Shown: positions 1-5,355 of the stretch, one piece after another
Layout: the number at the start of each line of letters is the position of its first letter
How positions within the stretch are numbered: the first letter of the stretch is position 1
NCBI GenBank assembly: GCA_050735975.1
Contig: JBOHVS010000076.1
Location: 1 to 5,361, forward strand
Origin: DATMBL01 sp050735975
Lineage (GTDB): Bacteria > Desulfobacterota > Binatia > UBA9968
Direction: 5' to 3'
Length of the DNA stretch: 5,361 nucleotides
Translations under genes and position numbers: made by a program
Notes under the pieces: generated by a model
Database searches by the model: none
The model's input: only the letters and a program-made list of their open reading frames with translations
What the model was told of the DNA's origin: nothing

Positions 1-1051
1 ATTCAGCAGGTTTTCTTCCAAAGCGGCCAAAAAAAAAGTCCGAGGAAATCCCCTCGATCATTCTCAAGCCGGAAAACATAAACTCGCCTGCGGCTTTGTT
101 CAGATCGGCTTCTTCGCTTTCAACAACAGCGTGTTGGCTTTGGCTGATCCGGCTCATGTAACGAGCCGGGTTCTTCTCATTCCACCACCGCCGCCCGTAA
201 ATTCCGGCGCTTTCAACTCTCTCGTGGCTGTGTGCCCCTGCCCCGAGCCCGAGATAATCCCCGCTTTGCCAATAGTTGACGTTGTGCCGGGAGTAAAATC
301 CCGGTCGCGCGTAGTTGGAAATCTCGTAGCGCTCCAATCCCGCGTCGCGCAGGCGTCGCTCAACGAGGTCCGCCATCGCGATCTCATCGTCTTCGTTTAA
401 GAGCTGGATTCTTCCGGCGCGAAATTCATGATGAAATGGGGTCCCTTCTTCGATGGTGAGGTTGTAGGCTGACATATGAGGCGACTCAAAGCTCAGGGCG
501 GTTTCAAGGTCGGCTGATAACTCTTCCAGAGTTTGGCCGGGACTGGCGTAAATCAAGTCGAGGCTAAAGTTTTCAAATCCGGCTCGTCGCACCACATCCA
601 ATGCTTTTTGGGCCTCATCAGCCGAGTGAACCCTGCCGAGAAATTTGAGCAAGCGAGGTTGGAACGACTGGACTCCGATGCTGATCCGGTTCACGCCGCT
701 AGCACGATAGCCCGAGAAACGCGAGCTCTCGACGGTGCCGGGGTTGGCTTCCAAGGTAATCTCGCTATCCGCGTCGAGATGAAACCTATTCGCCACGTGA
801 TTAAGAATGCGACCGATGCTCTGCGGATTAAAAGTGGACGGAGTTCCGCCGCCGAAAAAAACGCTCTGCACTGTTTTCCCACGACAGTGATCGCCGGCTG
901 CATACCAGGTCAACTCTTTGAGCAGCGCTTCGGTGTAGGCCTGCTCGGGAATATCCGCAACGACGTGCGAATTGAAGTCGCAATAGGGGCACTTGCTGAT
1001 ACAATATGGAATGTGGATGTAAAGCGAAAAGGGCGCGCTGTCGATTGCCAT
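1..1051 (-). CDS. hemW: HemW-type radical SAM heme chaperone, 3' end cut by window edge
   Basis: Reading the minus strand from the ATG at 1051-1049 gives 350 uninterrupted codons that run off the left edge. Residues 11-29 hold the radical SAM cluster motif C17-x3-C21-x-Y-C24 in the HemW-style context YIHIPYC...KCPYCDFNSH. GGGTPS follows at 67-72, EANPGT at 101-106, and NRISIGVQSF at 121-130. A LGLGAGAHS segment lies near residue 275. HemW was long annotated as oxygen-independent coproporphyrinogen III oxidase (HemN-like). Known HemW proteins bind heme and deliver it to acceptors, and lack the HemN-specific CxxxCxxCxC arrangement; this protein has the HemW form. Family members are about 380 residues, so some 30 C-terminal residues are missing. 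The start is backed by AGGGG four bases upstream (1060-1056). It is divergent from moaB. A run of nine A (29-37) encodes Phe-Phe-Phe; the frame stays consistent with the family on both sides. Identity is secure; the heme-chaperone role is inferred from the family. Confidence 0.93.
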   Translation of the reverse strand, partial: MAIDSAPFSLYIHIPYCISKCPYCDFNSHVVADIPEQAYTEALLKELTWYAAGDHCRGKTVQSVFFGGGTPSTFNPQSIGRILNHVANRFHLDADSEITLEANPGTVESSRFSGYRASGVNRISIGVQSFQPRLLKFLGRVHSADEAQKALDVVRRAGFENFSLDLIYASPGQTLEELSADLETALSFESPHMSAYNLTIEEGTPFHHEFRAGRIQLLNEDDEIAMADLVERRLRDAGLERYEISNYARPGFYSRHNVNYWQSGDYLGLGAGAHSHERVESAGIYGRRWWNEKNPARYMSRISQSQHAVVESEEADLNKAAGEFMFSGLRMIEGISSDFFFGRFGRKPAE

Positions 1052-1055
1052 GGAA

Positions 1056-1060
1056 CCCCT
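1056..1060 (-). promoter_or_regulatory. Ribosome binding site of hemW
   Basis: On the minus strand AGGGG lies four bases before the hemW ATG (1051-1049). The spacing is slightly short but usable. A weak upstream pair, TTGCGG then 17 bases then TAAGAT, could be its promoter, but both boxes match consensus poorly, so I do not call a promoter. Confidence 0.5.
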
Positions 1061-1140
1061 ATCTTATGCATCGAGGGGGTCTCCCGCAACCGCGCGAGCC
1101 GCCGCGTTTCGAGTGCCGGGGCAGGGCCGCGAAGAGAGAT

Positions 1141-1169
1141 TTGAATAAGCGATGTCGGATTGTTATAGT
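1141..1169 (+). promoter_or_regulatory. Putative sigma70-type promoter of the moaB-moaD-moaE operon
   Basis: A -35 box TTGAAT (1141-1146, four of six consensus bases) is followed after 17 bases by TATAGT (1164-1169, five of six). Transcription would start near 1176, leaving a leader of only about 11 bases before the moaB ATG. That leaves no room for a Moco riboswitch leader, so regulation would have to be at the promoter. The call rests on box match and ideal spacing in the divergent hemW/moaB spacer. No operator half-sites are evident. Confidence 0.5.
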
Positions 1170-1186
1170 TTCGGCTGAGAATTGGC

Positions 1187-1693
1187 ATGTCGGTTGAAGA
1201 GCACAAGGCAAGAGGCAAGCGAAGCATCCGCTGCTTTATCGTGACCGTCAGCGACACTCGTGACGAGACGACGGACTCAAGCGGCCAGCTTATTAAATCG
1301 CAACTGTCCAAAGAGGGGCACGAGCTGGGCGGTTACCAAATCGTCAAAGACGAGCCGGCCGAGATTGAACGCCTGCTTCGGAGCACGATCACCAATTCGG
1401 ACGTCGAAGCAATCATCGTTAACGGCGGCACGGGCATTTCGCCGCGAGACGGGACTTACGAAGTCATCGTAAAGCTTCTGGACAAGCGCTTAGACGGGTT
1501 CGGCGAGATTTTCCGTTACTTGAGCTATTTGGACATCGGCTCCGCCGCTATCATGAGCCGGGCAGTCGCCGGATCGGCGCAAGGCAAGGTTCTCATCTCG
1601 CTCCCCGGCTCAAAAGGCGCGGTCGGCCTGGCGATGGAAAAGTTGATCTTGCCTGAGCTGCGCCATATGGTCTCTCAGCTCCAGGGAACATGA
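1187..1693 (+). CDS. moaB: MogA/MoaB family molybdenum cofactor biosynthesis protein (MPT adenylyltransferase type)
   Basis: This 168-residue protein covers one whole MoCF/MPT-binding domain. It shows TVSDTRDE at 20-27, the loop GGTGISPRDGTYE at 80-92, SRAVAG at 124-129 and LPGSKGAV at 139-146, then the helix AMEKLILPELRHM. The Asp in the GGTG...PRD loop (D88) matches the acidic residue needed by MogA-type enzymes. In the pathway, proteins of this family activate molybdopterin with ATP to form MPT-AMP, the substrate for Mo insertion by MoeA. Some MoaB proteins (E. coli) are thought to be inactive and MogA does the work, so activity here is inferred. The start at 1187 has only a weak GAGA seven bases upstream and follows the promoter at 1141-1169. 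Its stop codon overlaps the moaD start as ATGA (1690-1693), indicating translational coupling. The GSKGAV ending resembles the Bacillus-type MoaB (GSxGAV) more than the common GSPKAV form. Confidence 0.92.
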   Translation: MSVEEHKARGKRSIRCFIVTVSDTRDETTDSSGQLIKSQLSKEGHELGGYQIVKDEPAEIERLLRSTITNSDVEAIIVNGGTGISPRDGTYEVIVKLLDKRLDGFGEIFRYLSYLDIGSAAIMSRAVAGSAQGKVLISLPGSKGAVGLAMEKLILPELRHMVSQLQGT

Positions 1694-1935
1694 AAGTCAA
1701 AGTAAAATTCTTCGCGATTTTAAGAGAGCGAGCCGGCGTTGGAGAGATCACCAAGGAGGTTAAAAGCGGATGCACAGTGGCTGATCTCTGGAGCGCTCTG
1801 CAGCAAGATTATCCCAAGCTGGCGGTTGCCGGAATCCGTTTACTCTACGCCGTCAATAAGAACTACGTGGCGCCCGATCATGAACTGAAAGAGTCCGACG
1901 AAATCGTATTCATCCCTCCGGTGAGCGGAGGCTAA
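1690..1935 (+). CDS. moaD: Molybdopterin synthase sulfur carrier subunit MoaD
   Basis: An 81-residue beta-grasp (ubiquitin-like) protein of the usual MoaD length. The N-terminal strand KVKVKFFAILRERAGV and the C-terminal EIVFIPPVSGG are classic. The terminal Gly80-Gly81 is the functional tail: it is adenylylated by a MoeB-type enzyme, converted to a thiocarboxylate, and supplies sulfur to MoaE. Its start overlaps the moaB stop (ATGA), and AGGGA lies just upstream (1683-1687). One base separates its TAA from the moaE ATG. The di-Gly codons GGA GGC also form the moaE Shine-Dalgarno. A ThiS or other sulfur carrier is a formal alternative, but placement between moaB and moaE makes MoaD nearly certain. 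Confidence 0.95.
   Translation: MKVKVKFFAILRERAGVGEITKEVKSGCTVADLWSALQQDYPKLAVAGIRLLYAVNKNYVAPDHELKESDEIVFIPPVSGG
1927..1931 (+). promoter_or_regulatory. moaE ribosome binding site embedded in the moaD Gly-Gly codons
   Basis: GGAGG sits five bases before the moaE ATG (1937-1939). It is made of the GGA codon and the first two bases of the GGC codon that encode the essential C-terminal Gly-Gly of MoaD, followed by TAA. The same bases therefore specify the sulfur-carrying tail and the translation start of the partner subunit. Confidence 0.8.
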
Positions 1936-1936
1936 G

Positions 1937-2368
1937 ATGTTCCGTGTCGTCGACAAACCTCTCAATCTGCAAGAGCTAGTCGATTTCGTGAGCGATCCGG
2001 AAGCTGGTGCGATCGCCACTTTTGTCGGTACCACGCGAAACAACAACGAGGGGCGCAGGGTTATCGCGCTTGATTACGAGGCCTATCCGGAGATGGCGGA
2101 AAAGGAGTTGGCGCGTCTCGGCGAGGAGGCAAAAAAGAAGTGGCCGATCTGCCGAATGGCGATTGCGCACAGGATTGGTCCGGTTCAGATAACCGAGCCA
2201 AGCGTCATTATTGCCGTGTCCTCGGCGCATCGCGATGCCGCATTTGCGGCTTGCCGGTTCGCGATCGAAGAGATTAAAAGAACAGTTCCTATCTGGAAGA
2301 AGGAGGTTTACGAGGGGGGGGAGGTGTGGATAGGAACCCAAAGCGGGCAATCCCTTCCAGGTCGCTGA
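1937..2368 (+). CDS. moaE: Molybdopterin synthase catalytic subunit MoaE
   Basis: A 143-residue MoaE, normal length for the family. Key segments are GAIATFVGTTRNNNEGR (24-40) with the conserved Arg34/Arg40 area, LDYEAYPEMAEKE (45-57), HRIGPVQITEPSV (78-90), SSAHRDAAFAACRFAIEEIK (95-114) and the active-site stretch VPIWKKE (117-123), where a lysine forms the covalent intermediate in characterised enzymes. MoaE and MoaD form the heterotetrameric MPT synthase in the cytoplasm, which turns cyclic pyranopterin monophosphate into molybdopterin. A GGAGG site lies five bases upstream inside moaD, so translation is likely coupled to moaD. The gene ends 54 bases from the oppositely oriented dedA-type gene. 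The C-terminus (TQSGQSLPGR) is short and unremarkable. No sign of damage. Confidence 0.95.
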   Translation: MFRVVDKPLNLQELVDFVSDPEAGAIATFVGTTRNNNEGRRVIALDYEAYPEMAEKELARLGEEAKKKWPICRMAIAHRIGPVQITEPSVIIAVSSAHRDAAFAACRFAIEEIKRTVPIWKKEVYEGGEVWIGTQSGQSLPGR

Positions 2369-2422
2369 AAAAGACCCATCCGGTTTTGGACTCAGCTTGG
2401 CACGAAACGGCAACTCCTTTAG

Positions 2423-3070
2423 CTATTGTTTTAGAATCTTTCCTCGCACTCTGCTCCGCAACCAGAAGATCAAGCCAAGAACGATAGCAATCAAAGTCAC
2501 TGAAACCACGGCTTCAGCGCGATCGATGCCGAGTGCAATGTTACGATAAGTCTCGCCCAATCCCCAGCCGAGATAAGCAAGAAAAAGGCAACGTGGAATG
2601 GTGCCGTAGAACGTCCACAAACTGAATTGTTTAAGCGGTAAACGGATCAGTCCTGCGCCGGCCGAGATCACCGACAAAGGGAAAATTGGCAACGCCCGAA
2701 GTAGAAAAATGGAGGTGCTCACCTGACCCGAGCGAAAGCGCCGCTCCATCGCTTCCACGTCGGACCAGCCGAAGCCCAAAAACCGCTCCCAGCGATCGAC
2801 GAGCGGTTTTCCACCGAGATAGCCGATGCCGTAACCGATATAGGCGCCCAGGGTTGACGCTATCGAACCCGGCAGCACAATCTGAAGCAGTATCGGCATT
2901 AGCGCCTCAAGGAACGTGAGTTCCGCGCTGACCAGGATAAAGCCGGCTCCCATGATGATCACCGGAGAGGGGATCGGCACGATTACCGATTCGATAATGA
3001 CGCCGATGAAGACACTCCATGGGCCATATGCCCGGATGGACTCCATAATCCAGTTGATGATTTCACTCAA
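2423..3070 (-). CDS. DedA/VTT-domain integral membrane protein, TTG start
   Basis: A 215-residue polytopic membrane protein of the DedA/VTT (SNARE-associated) family. The N-terminal half has a re-entrant-type segment with an acidic residue and prolines, IIESVIVPIPSPVIIMGAG (E27, P32, P34). A small-residue-rich segment follows (SIASTLGAYIGYGIGYLGG, 69-87). The second re-entrant region is LLRALPIFPLSVISAGAGL (123-141, with R125, P128, P131), and IPR (158-160) precedes hydrophobic segments near 161-170 and 187-205. The R-x-x-P-x-x-P pattern looks closer to TVP38/TMEM64-type proteins than to E. coli YqjA. Family members act as lipid flippases/scramblases (undecaprenyl-phosphate, phospholipids) or support envelope proton homeostasis; the substrate here is unknown. 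Start choice: TTG at 3070-3068 has AGGAG (3083-3079) eight bases upstream, while the first in-frame ATG (residue 9) lacks one. It is last in the cinA / Nramp-like / dedA series, 100 bases after the transporter stop. Confidence 0.88.
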   Translation of the reverse strand: MSEIINWIMESIRAYGPWSVFIGVIIESVIVPIPSPVIIMGAGFILVSAELTFLEALMPILLQIVLPGSIASTLGAYIGYGIGYLGGKPLVDRWERFLGFGWSDVEAMERRFRSGQVSTSIFLLRALPIFPLSVISAGAGLIRLPLKQFSLWTFYGTIPRCLFLAYLGWGLGETYRNIALGIDRAEAVVSVTLIAIVLGLIFWLRSRVRGKILKQ

Positions 3071-3072
3071 AG

Positions 3073-3097
3073 GCGATTCTCCTAGGGTTCGAATCGC
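3073..3097 (-). promoter_or_regulatory. Perfect 7-bp inverted repeat enclosing the dedA-type Shine-Dalgarno
   Basis: On the transcribed strand GCGATTC (3097-3091) and GAATCGC (3079-3073) are perfect inverted repeats around an 11-base loop. The Shine-Dalgarno AGGAG (3083-3079) lies in that loop, its last G being the first base of the downstream arm. The TTG start follows two bases after the stem. Folded, this hairpin would limit ribosome access. The repeat is directly visible; a regulatory role is inferred. Confidence 0.45.
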
Positions 3098-3150
3098 TAC
3101 ACGGTAGCAGCTTCTATACGAAAACTTAAACGACTCAGCCGTGTCAAGGC

Positions 3151-3170
3151 AGGTGACGGGCCGGTCACTT
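3151..3170 (-). terminator. Hairpin directly after the Nramp-like stop codon (no T tract)
   Basis: Arms AGGTGAC (3151-3157) and GTCACTT (3164-3170) pair through seven positions (five Watson-Crick GTGAC/GTCAC pairs plus one G-T and one A-T) around a six-base GC-rich loop. The structure abuts the transporter TGA (3173-3171). No T run follows on the minus strand, so it is not a standard intrinsic terminator. It may instead be a 3'-end stabiliser or partial attenuator between the transporter and the dedA-type gene. Confidence 0.3.
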
Positions 3171-4583
3171 TCAAATGAGGCCCGTGATGGTCATCAGGTA
3201 GGCGATTGCCAATAAAGCGTAGCCCGCGCATGATATGCACAGAAAAACCAGGTTTGCCTTCCCGGGCCGCGCAGCGGCCGGCAGATGGCGGGGTAGATAG
3301 AAGTGAAGAAGAAATATCAGCGCGACCGAAAAGAGCACGGTGCCGATAAATCCGATAACCGCGGAGGTCAGAATCAACGCTCCAGGCTCATCGACGAGAA
3401 CTGTGATTGACGTAATAGCCGTCAACAGAAACAGGAAAAAGAGGTACCAGGCGCGAACGGAAACGGTTCGGCTCCGCGGGAAAAATGCATAGACACAATC
3501 GGTGTGCATCCGGCTTACGGCATCGACGGTCGCCAGCCACGTATCGGAAAGAAAAGCCGCGGCGACGATGAGGAACAGAATGCGTCCGAACGGACCCCAG
3601 CTGACCTCAAAAAACCGGCTCTGGACGACGGCGATCTCGTAGGCTTCGGGAAGCAGCCCTTTTGGAAAGAGCAGCGCGTAGGCGAGGAGACAAGTCATCA
3701 AGGTCGTGATCAGATTTCCGCCGACGCCGATACCCACGTCCCAGAAGAGATAACGCTTCCATCGTGTGACATGCGCTAGTCCCTCGTCGTTTCCCGGGGT
3801 AACGCCCGATGCGGGAATCGCTTCCGGCTTGCCGGTGATCGGCCCGGTGATTCGGCCCATATAGTGGGCCATTCCAACCCCTTTGTCGCGGAGCCAGTAC
3901 GAATAAAACAACGTCCAGAAACCGCCGAGCCCAGCGAAAGTGATGGCGGTCAACAGCTTGGTGGCATCGCTTGAGTCCCAGGGTCGAGGCATCGGCCATT
4001 GAGGGGCAACCAATCCTTTCAAAAACGCCGGCAGTGCCCGCATTACCTCCTCATTCACGCTTGCCCAGGCCAGGCCAATGATCGTGATTACGGCGACACC
4101 CCACATAAAGAGCTCGACCAGTCGGTAGATGACTTTGCTCATGATGATTGCCGTGAGAAAAACAAACATCGATGCATAAGCCCAAAACAAGGTCTGGGCC
4201 TGCCGGCTCCAACCGGATGGGAGACCCGTCAGAGCCGCGAGCGAAGTGCCACCGGCGGCTGCGAACGCGCCGAACCAAAGAAACGATAGAGTCATTAGAA
4301 TCCAGAGAATAAAGGCGAAATACCGGTTCAAGCGAATGAAGCCTTGAAAGATGCTCTCACCGGTAAGCAAGGTGTAGCGGCCGATTTCATAGGTGACGGG
4401 AAATTGTAGGAGACATGCAGGCACGAGGAGAAAAAGAAAAGATAGACCGTACTTCGCGATAATGTAAGGCCACCAGATAAGCTCGCCGCTCCCCTGCGCG
4501 AGCGCCATAAAGATTACCCCTGGCCCCAACGCGGCGATCAATTTGGGGAGAGGAGGAAGCGGTGCATGTTTGTAGGGCGGCAA
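3171..4583 (-). CDS. Divergent Nramp-superfamily (LeuT-fold) membrane transporter, TTG start
   Basis: A 470-residue protein with about eleven hydrophobic segments (roughly 15-38, 45-62, 88-118, 129-148, 157-175, 207-231, 278-305, 332-352, 378-397, 401-426, 443-468). The first helix, LGPGVIFMALAQGSGE (19-34), matches the Nramp helix-1 frame (GPG...DPGN), but DPGN is replaced by GSGE (31-34). Helix 6 reads FAGLGGFWTLFYSYW (216-230) with no MPH. It also has a long loop (about 232-277, rich in Gly/Pro) and a SDTWLATVDAVSR segment (346-358) in helix 8. Canonical Nramp proteins import Mn2+ or Fe2+ through the DPGN and MPH residues; as these are absent, the substrate cannot be assigned and may not be a transition metal. 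Start: TTG at 4583-4581 with GGGGG three bases upstream; later in-frame ATG M26 would cut helix 1. It lies 37 bases after the cinA-type stop and is probably co-transcribed with it. The superfamily call is by motif frame only. Confidence 0.75.
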   Translation of the reverse strand: MPPYKHAPLPPLPKLIAALGPGVIFMALAQGSGELIWWPYIIAKYGLSFLFLLVPACLLQFPVTYEIGRYTLLTGESIFQGFIRLNRYFAFILWILMTLSFLWFGAFAAAGGTSLAALTGLPSGWSRQAQTLFWAYASMFVFLTAIIMSKVIYRLVELFMWGVAVITIIGLAWASVNEEVMRALPAFLKGLVAPQWPMPRPWDSSDATKLLTAITFAGLGGFWTLFYSYWLRDKGVGMAHYMGRITGPITGKPEAIPASGVTPGNDEGLAHVTRWKRYLFWDVGIGVGGNLITTLMTCLLAYALLFPKGLLPEAYEIAVVQSRFFEVSWGPFGRILFLIVAAAFLSDTWLATVDAVSRMHTDCVYAFFPRSRTVSVRAWYLFFLFLLTAITSITVLVDEPGALILTSAVIGFIGTVLFSVALIFLLHFYLPRHLPAAARPGKANLVFLCISCAGYALLAIAYLMTITGLI

Positions 4584-4610
4584 AATCCCCCAGGAGGAAT
4601 AGCCCGCCCT
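4574..4610 (-). promoter_or_regulatory. 7-bp inverted repeat enclosing the transporter Shine-Dalgarno and TTG start
   Basis: On the transcribed strand AGGGCGG (4610-4604) and CCGCCCT (4580-4574) pair perfectly. The 23 bases between them contain the only Shine-Dalgarno candidate, GGGGG (4591-4587), and the TTG start (4583-4581). Inside the loop a second short stem is possible (TCCTC 4598-4594 with GGGGA 4590-4586, one G-T pair), which would mask the Shine-Dalgarno itself. The arms are plain in the sequence; folding and control are inferred. Confidence 0.4.
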
Positions 4611-4620
4611 GTTCTCAACT

Positions 4621-5349
4621 CTATTCGATGCGATGTACGGCCCCTTGGGGAAGCGACTCGAGGAAAGTTTGTAATGCTTGATTCAGATAGTTCGAATCTT
4701 TGGATTCCAACGTGACCTTCACTTTGTACTCGGAAACGTCGAGGACGGGATAGGAGCCCAGGAGAATTGCAGGATACTTGAGCAGAAGATCGTTCATGAG
4801 CTCGGCAATCACGCCTTCGCCGTACTTCACGTAAACCATCTTGAGAAAATAAGGCGCATCGCGAAATATTTCCTTGATGGCATGGAAGCGCTCTTGAAGA
4901 ATCTTGGGTATGCCGGGGAAAATAAATACGTTGCGGATCTTGATTACCGGAGCGAACAGAGCTTCGGTAGCAAGAAGCTCCGCGCCATCGGGGACGTTGG
5001 CCATTCGTAGTCTGGCCTCGTTCACGTCCCCTCCGAGACGACGGCGCATACGTTGCTCTATATCTGGGTGGCGAATTACCCGGAGACTAAAACCATGCGC
5101 GATTCCGTCGATCGTGACGTCGTCGTGGGTCGGCCCGACGCCGCCCGTGGTGAAGACATAATCGAACCGGTTAGAAAACCCCGCCACTTCGTGACCAATG
5201 AGCTCGATGCCGTCCGGAATCGTGGAAATCTTTTGGACTTCCACGCCGAGCTGGCGCAGCTGAGCGCAGAGAAAATGTGAGTTGATGTCCTGAGTCTTGC
5301 CCGACAGGACCTCGTTGCCAATGATGACGATGCCGGCGGTTTTCGACAT
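4621..5349 (-). CDS. Short CinA-type protein, MoCF/COG1058 domain only
   Basis: A 242-residue protein that begins with the CinA N-terminal (MoCF-like) domain. Visible motifs are IIGNEVLSGKTQDINSHFL (9-27), TTGGVGPTHDDVT (67-79), NEARLRMANVPDGAELL (110-126) and FPGIPKIL (144-151). Full CinA proteins are about 400-430 residues and carry a C-terminal NMN deamidase (PncC) domain; here that domain is absent and the protein ends at a normal TAG after about 90 residues beyond FPGIP. COG1058 domains of CinA have ADP-ribose pyrophosphatase activity in characterised cases, so a cytoplasmic nucleotide-pyrophosphate hydrolase is the best guess. A molybdopterin-binding role is possible from the shared fold but unsupported. 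The usual GxAPG loop reads ALFAPVIKI (130-138), a diverged form. The start has AAAGAG six bases upstream (5361-5356). It is the first visible gene of the minus-strand series, so anything further upstream lies outside the window. Confidence 0.85.
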   Translation of the reverse strand: MSKTAGIVIIGNEVLSGKTQDINSHFLCAQLRQLGVEVQKISTIPDGIELIGHEVAGFSNRFDYVFTTGGVGPTHDDVTIDGIAHGFSLRVIRHPDIEQRMRRRLGGDVNEARLRMANVPDGAELLATEALFAPVIKIRNVFIFPGIPKILQERFHAIKEIFRDAPYFLKMVYVKYGEGVIAELMNDLLLKYPAILLGSYPVLDVSEYKVKVTLESKDSNYLNQALQTFLESLPQGAVHRIE

Positions 5350-5355
5350 GCTACG

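Noticed and set aside
533..1144. A 203-codon plus-strand open frame across the hemW region
   Set aside because: It lies antisense to hemW, has no recognisable motif and looks like a composition-driven shadow; hemW on the other strand has clear family motifs throughout.
1187..1693. MoaB and the CinA-type protein as a recent duplication of one MoCF gene
   Set aside because: They share only the family fold motifs (GGTG / GGVG loop); the rest of the sequences differ fully and belong to distinct old families.
2369..2422. Possible bidirectional terminator between moaE and the dedA-type gene
   Set aside because: An imperfect stem (CCGGTTTTGG near 2380-2389 with CGAAACGG at 2403-2410) needs a bulge. 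A TCTTTTT on the minus strand lies some bases away from it. Too weak to call.
3113..3147. Perfect TTGACA (3147-3142) and TATAGA (3118-3113) on the minus strand upstream of the dedA-type gene
   Set aside because: The boxes are 23 bases apart, well beyond the 16-18 expected for sigma70, and no better -10 lies at the correct distance. An internal promoter remains possible but is not supported.
3504..3779. Plus-strand open frames inside the transporter region
   Set aside because: These are antisense shadows of the hydrophobic transporter gene, Lys/Arg/Asp-rich with no family motif or Shine-Dalgarno.
3607..3999. Minus-strand 130-codon frame overlapping the transporter
   Set aside because: A +1-type shadow of the same strand, Arg/His-rich without motif; the 470-residue frame is continuous, so no frameshift needs explaining.
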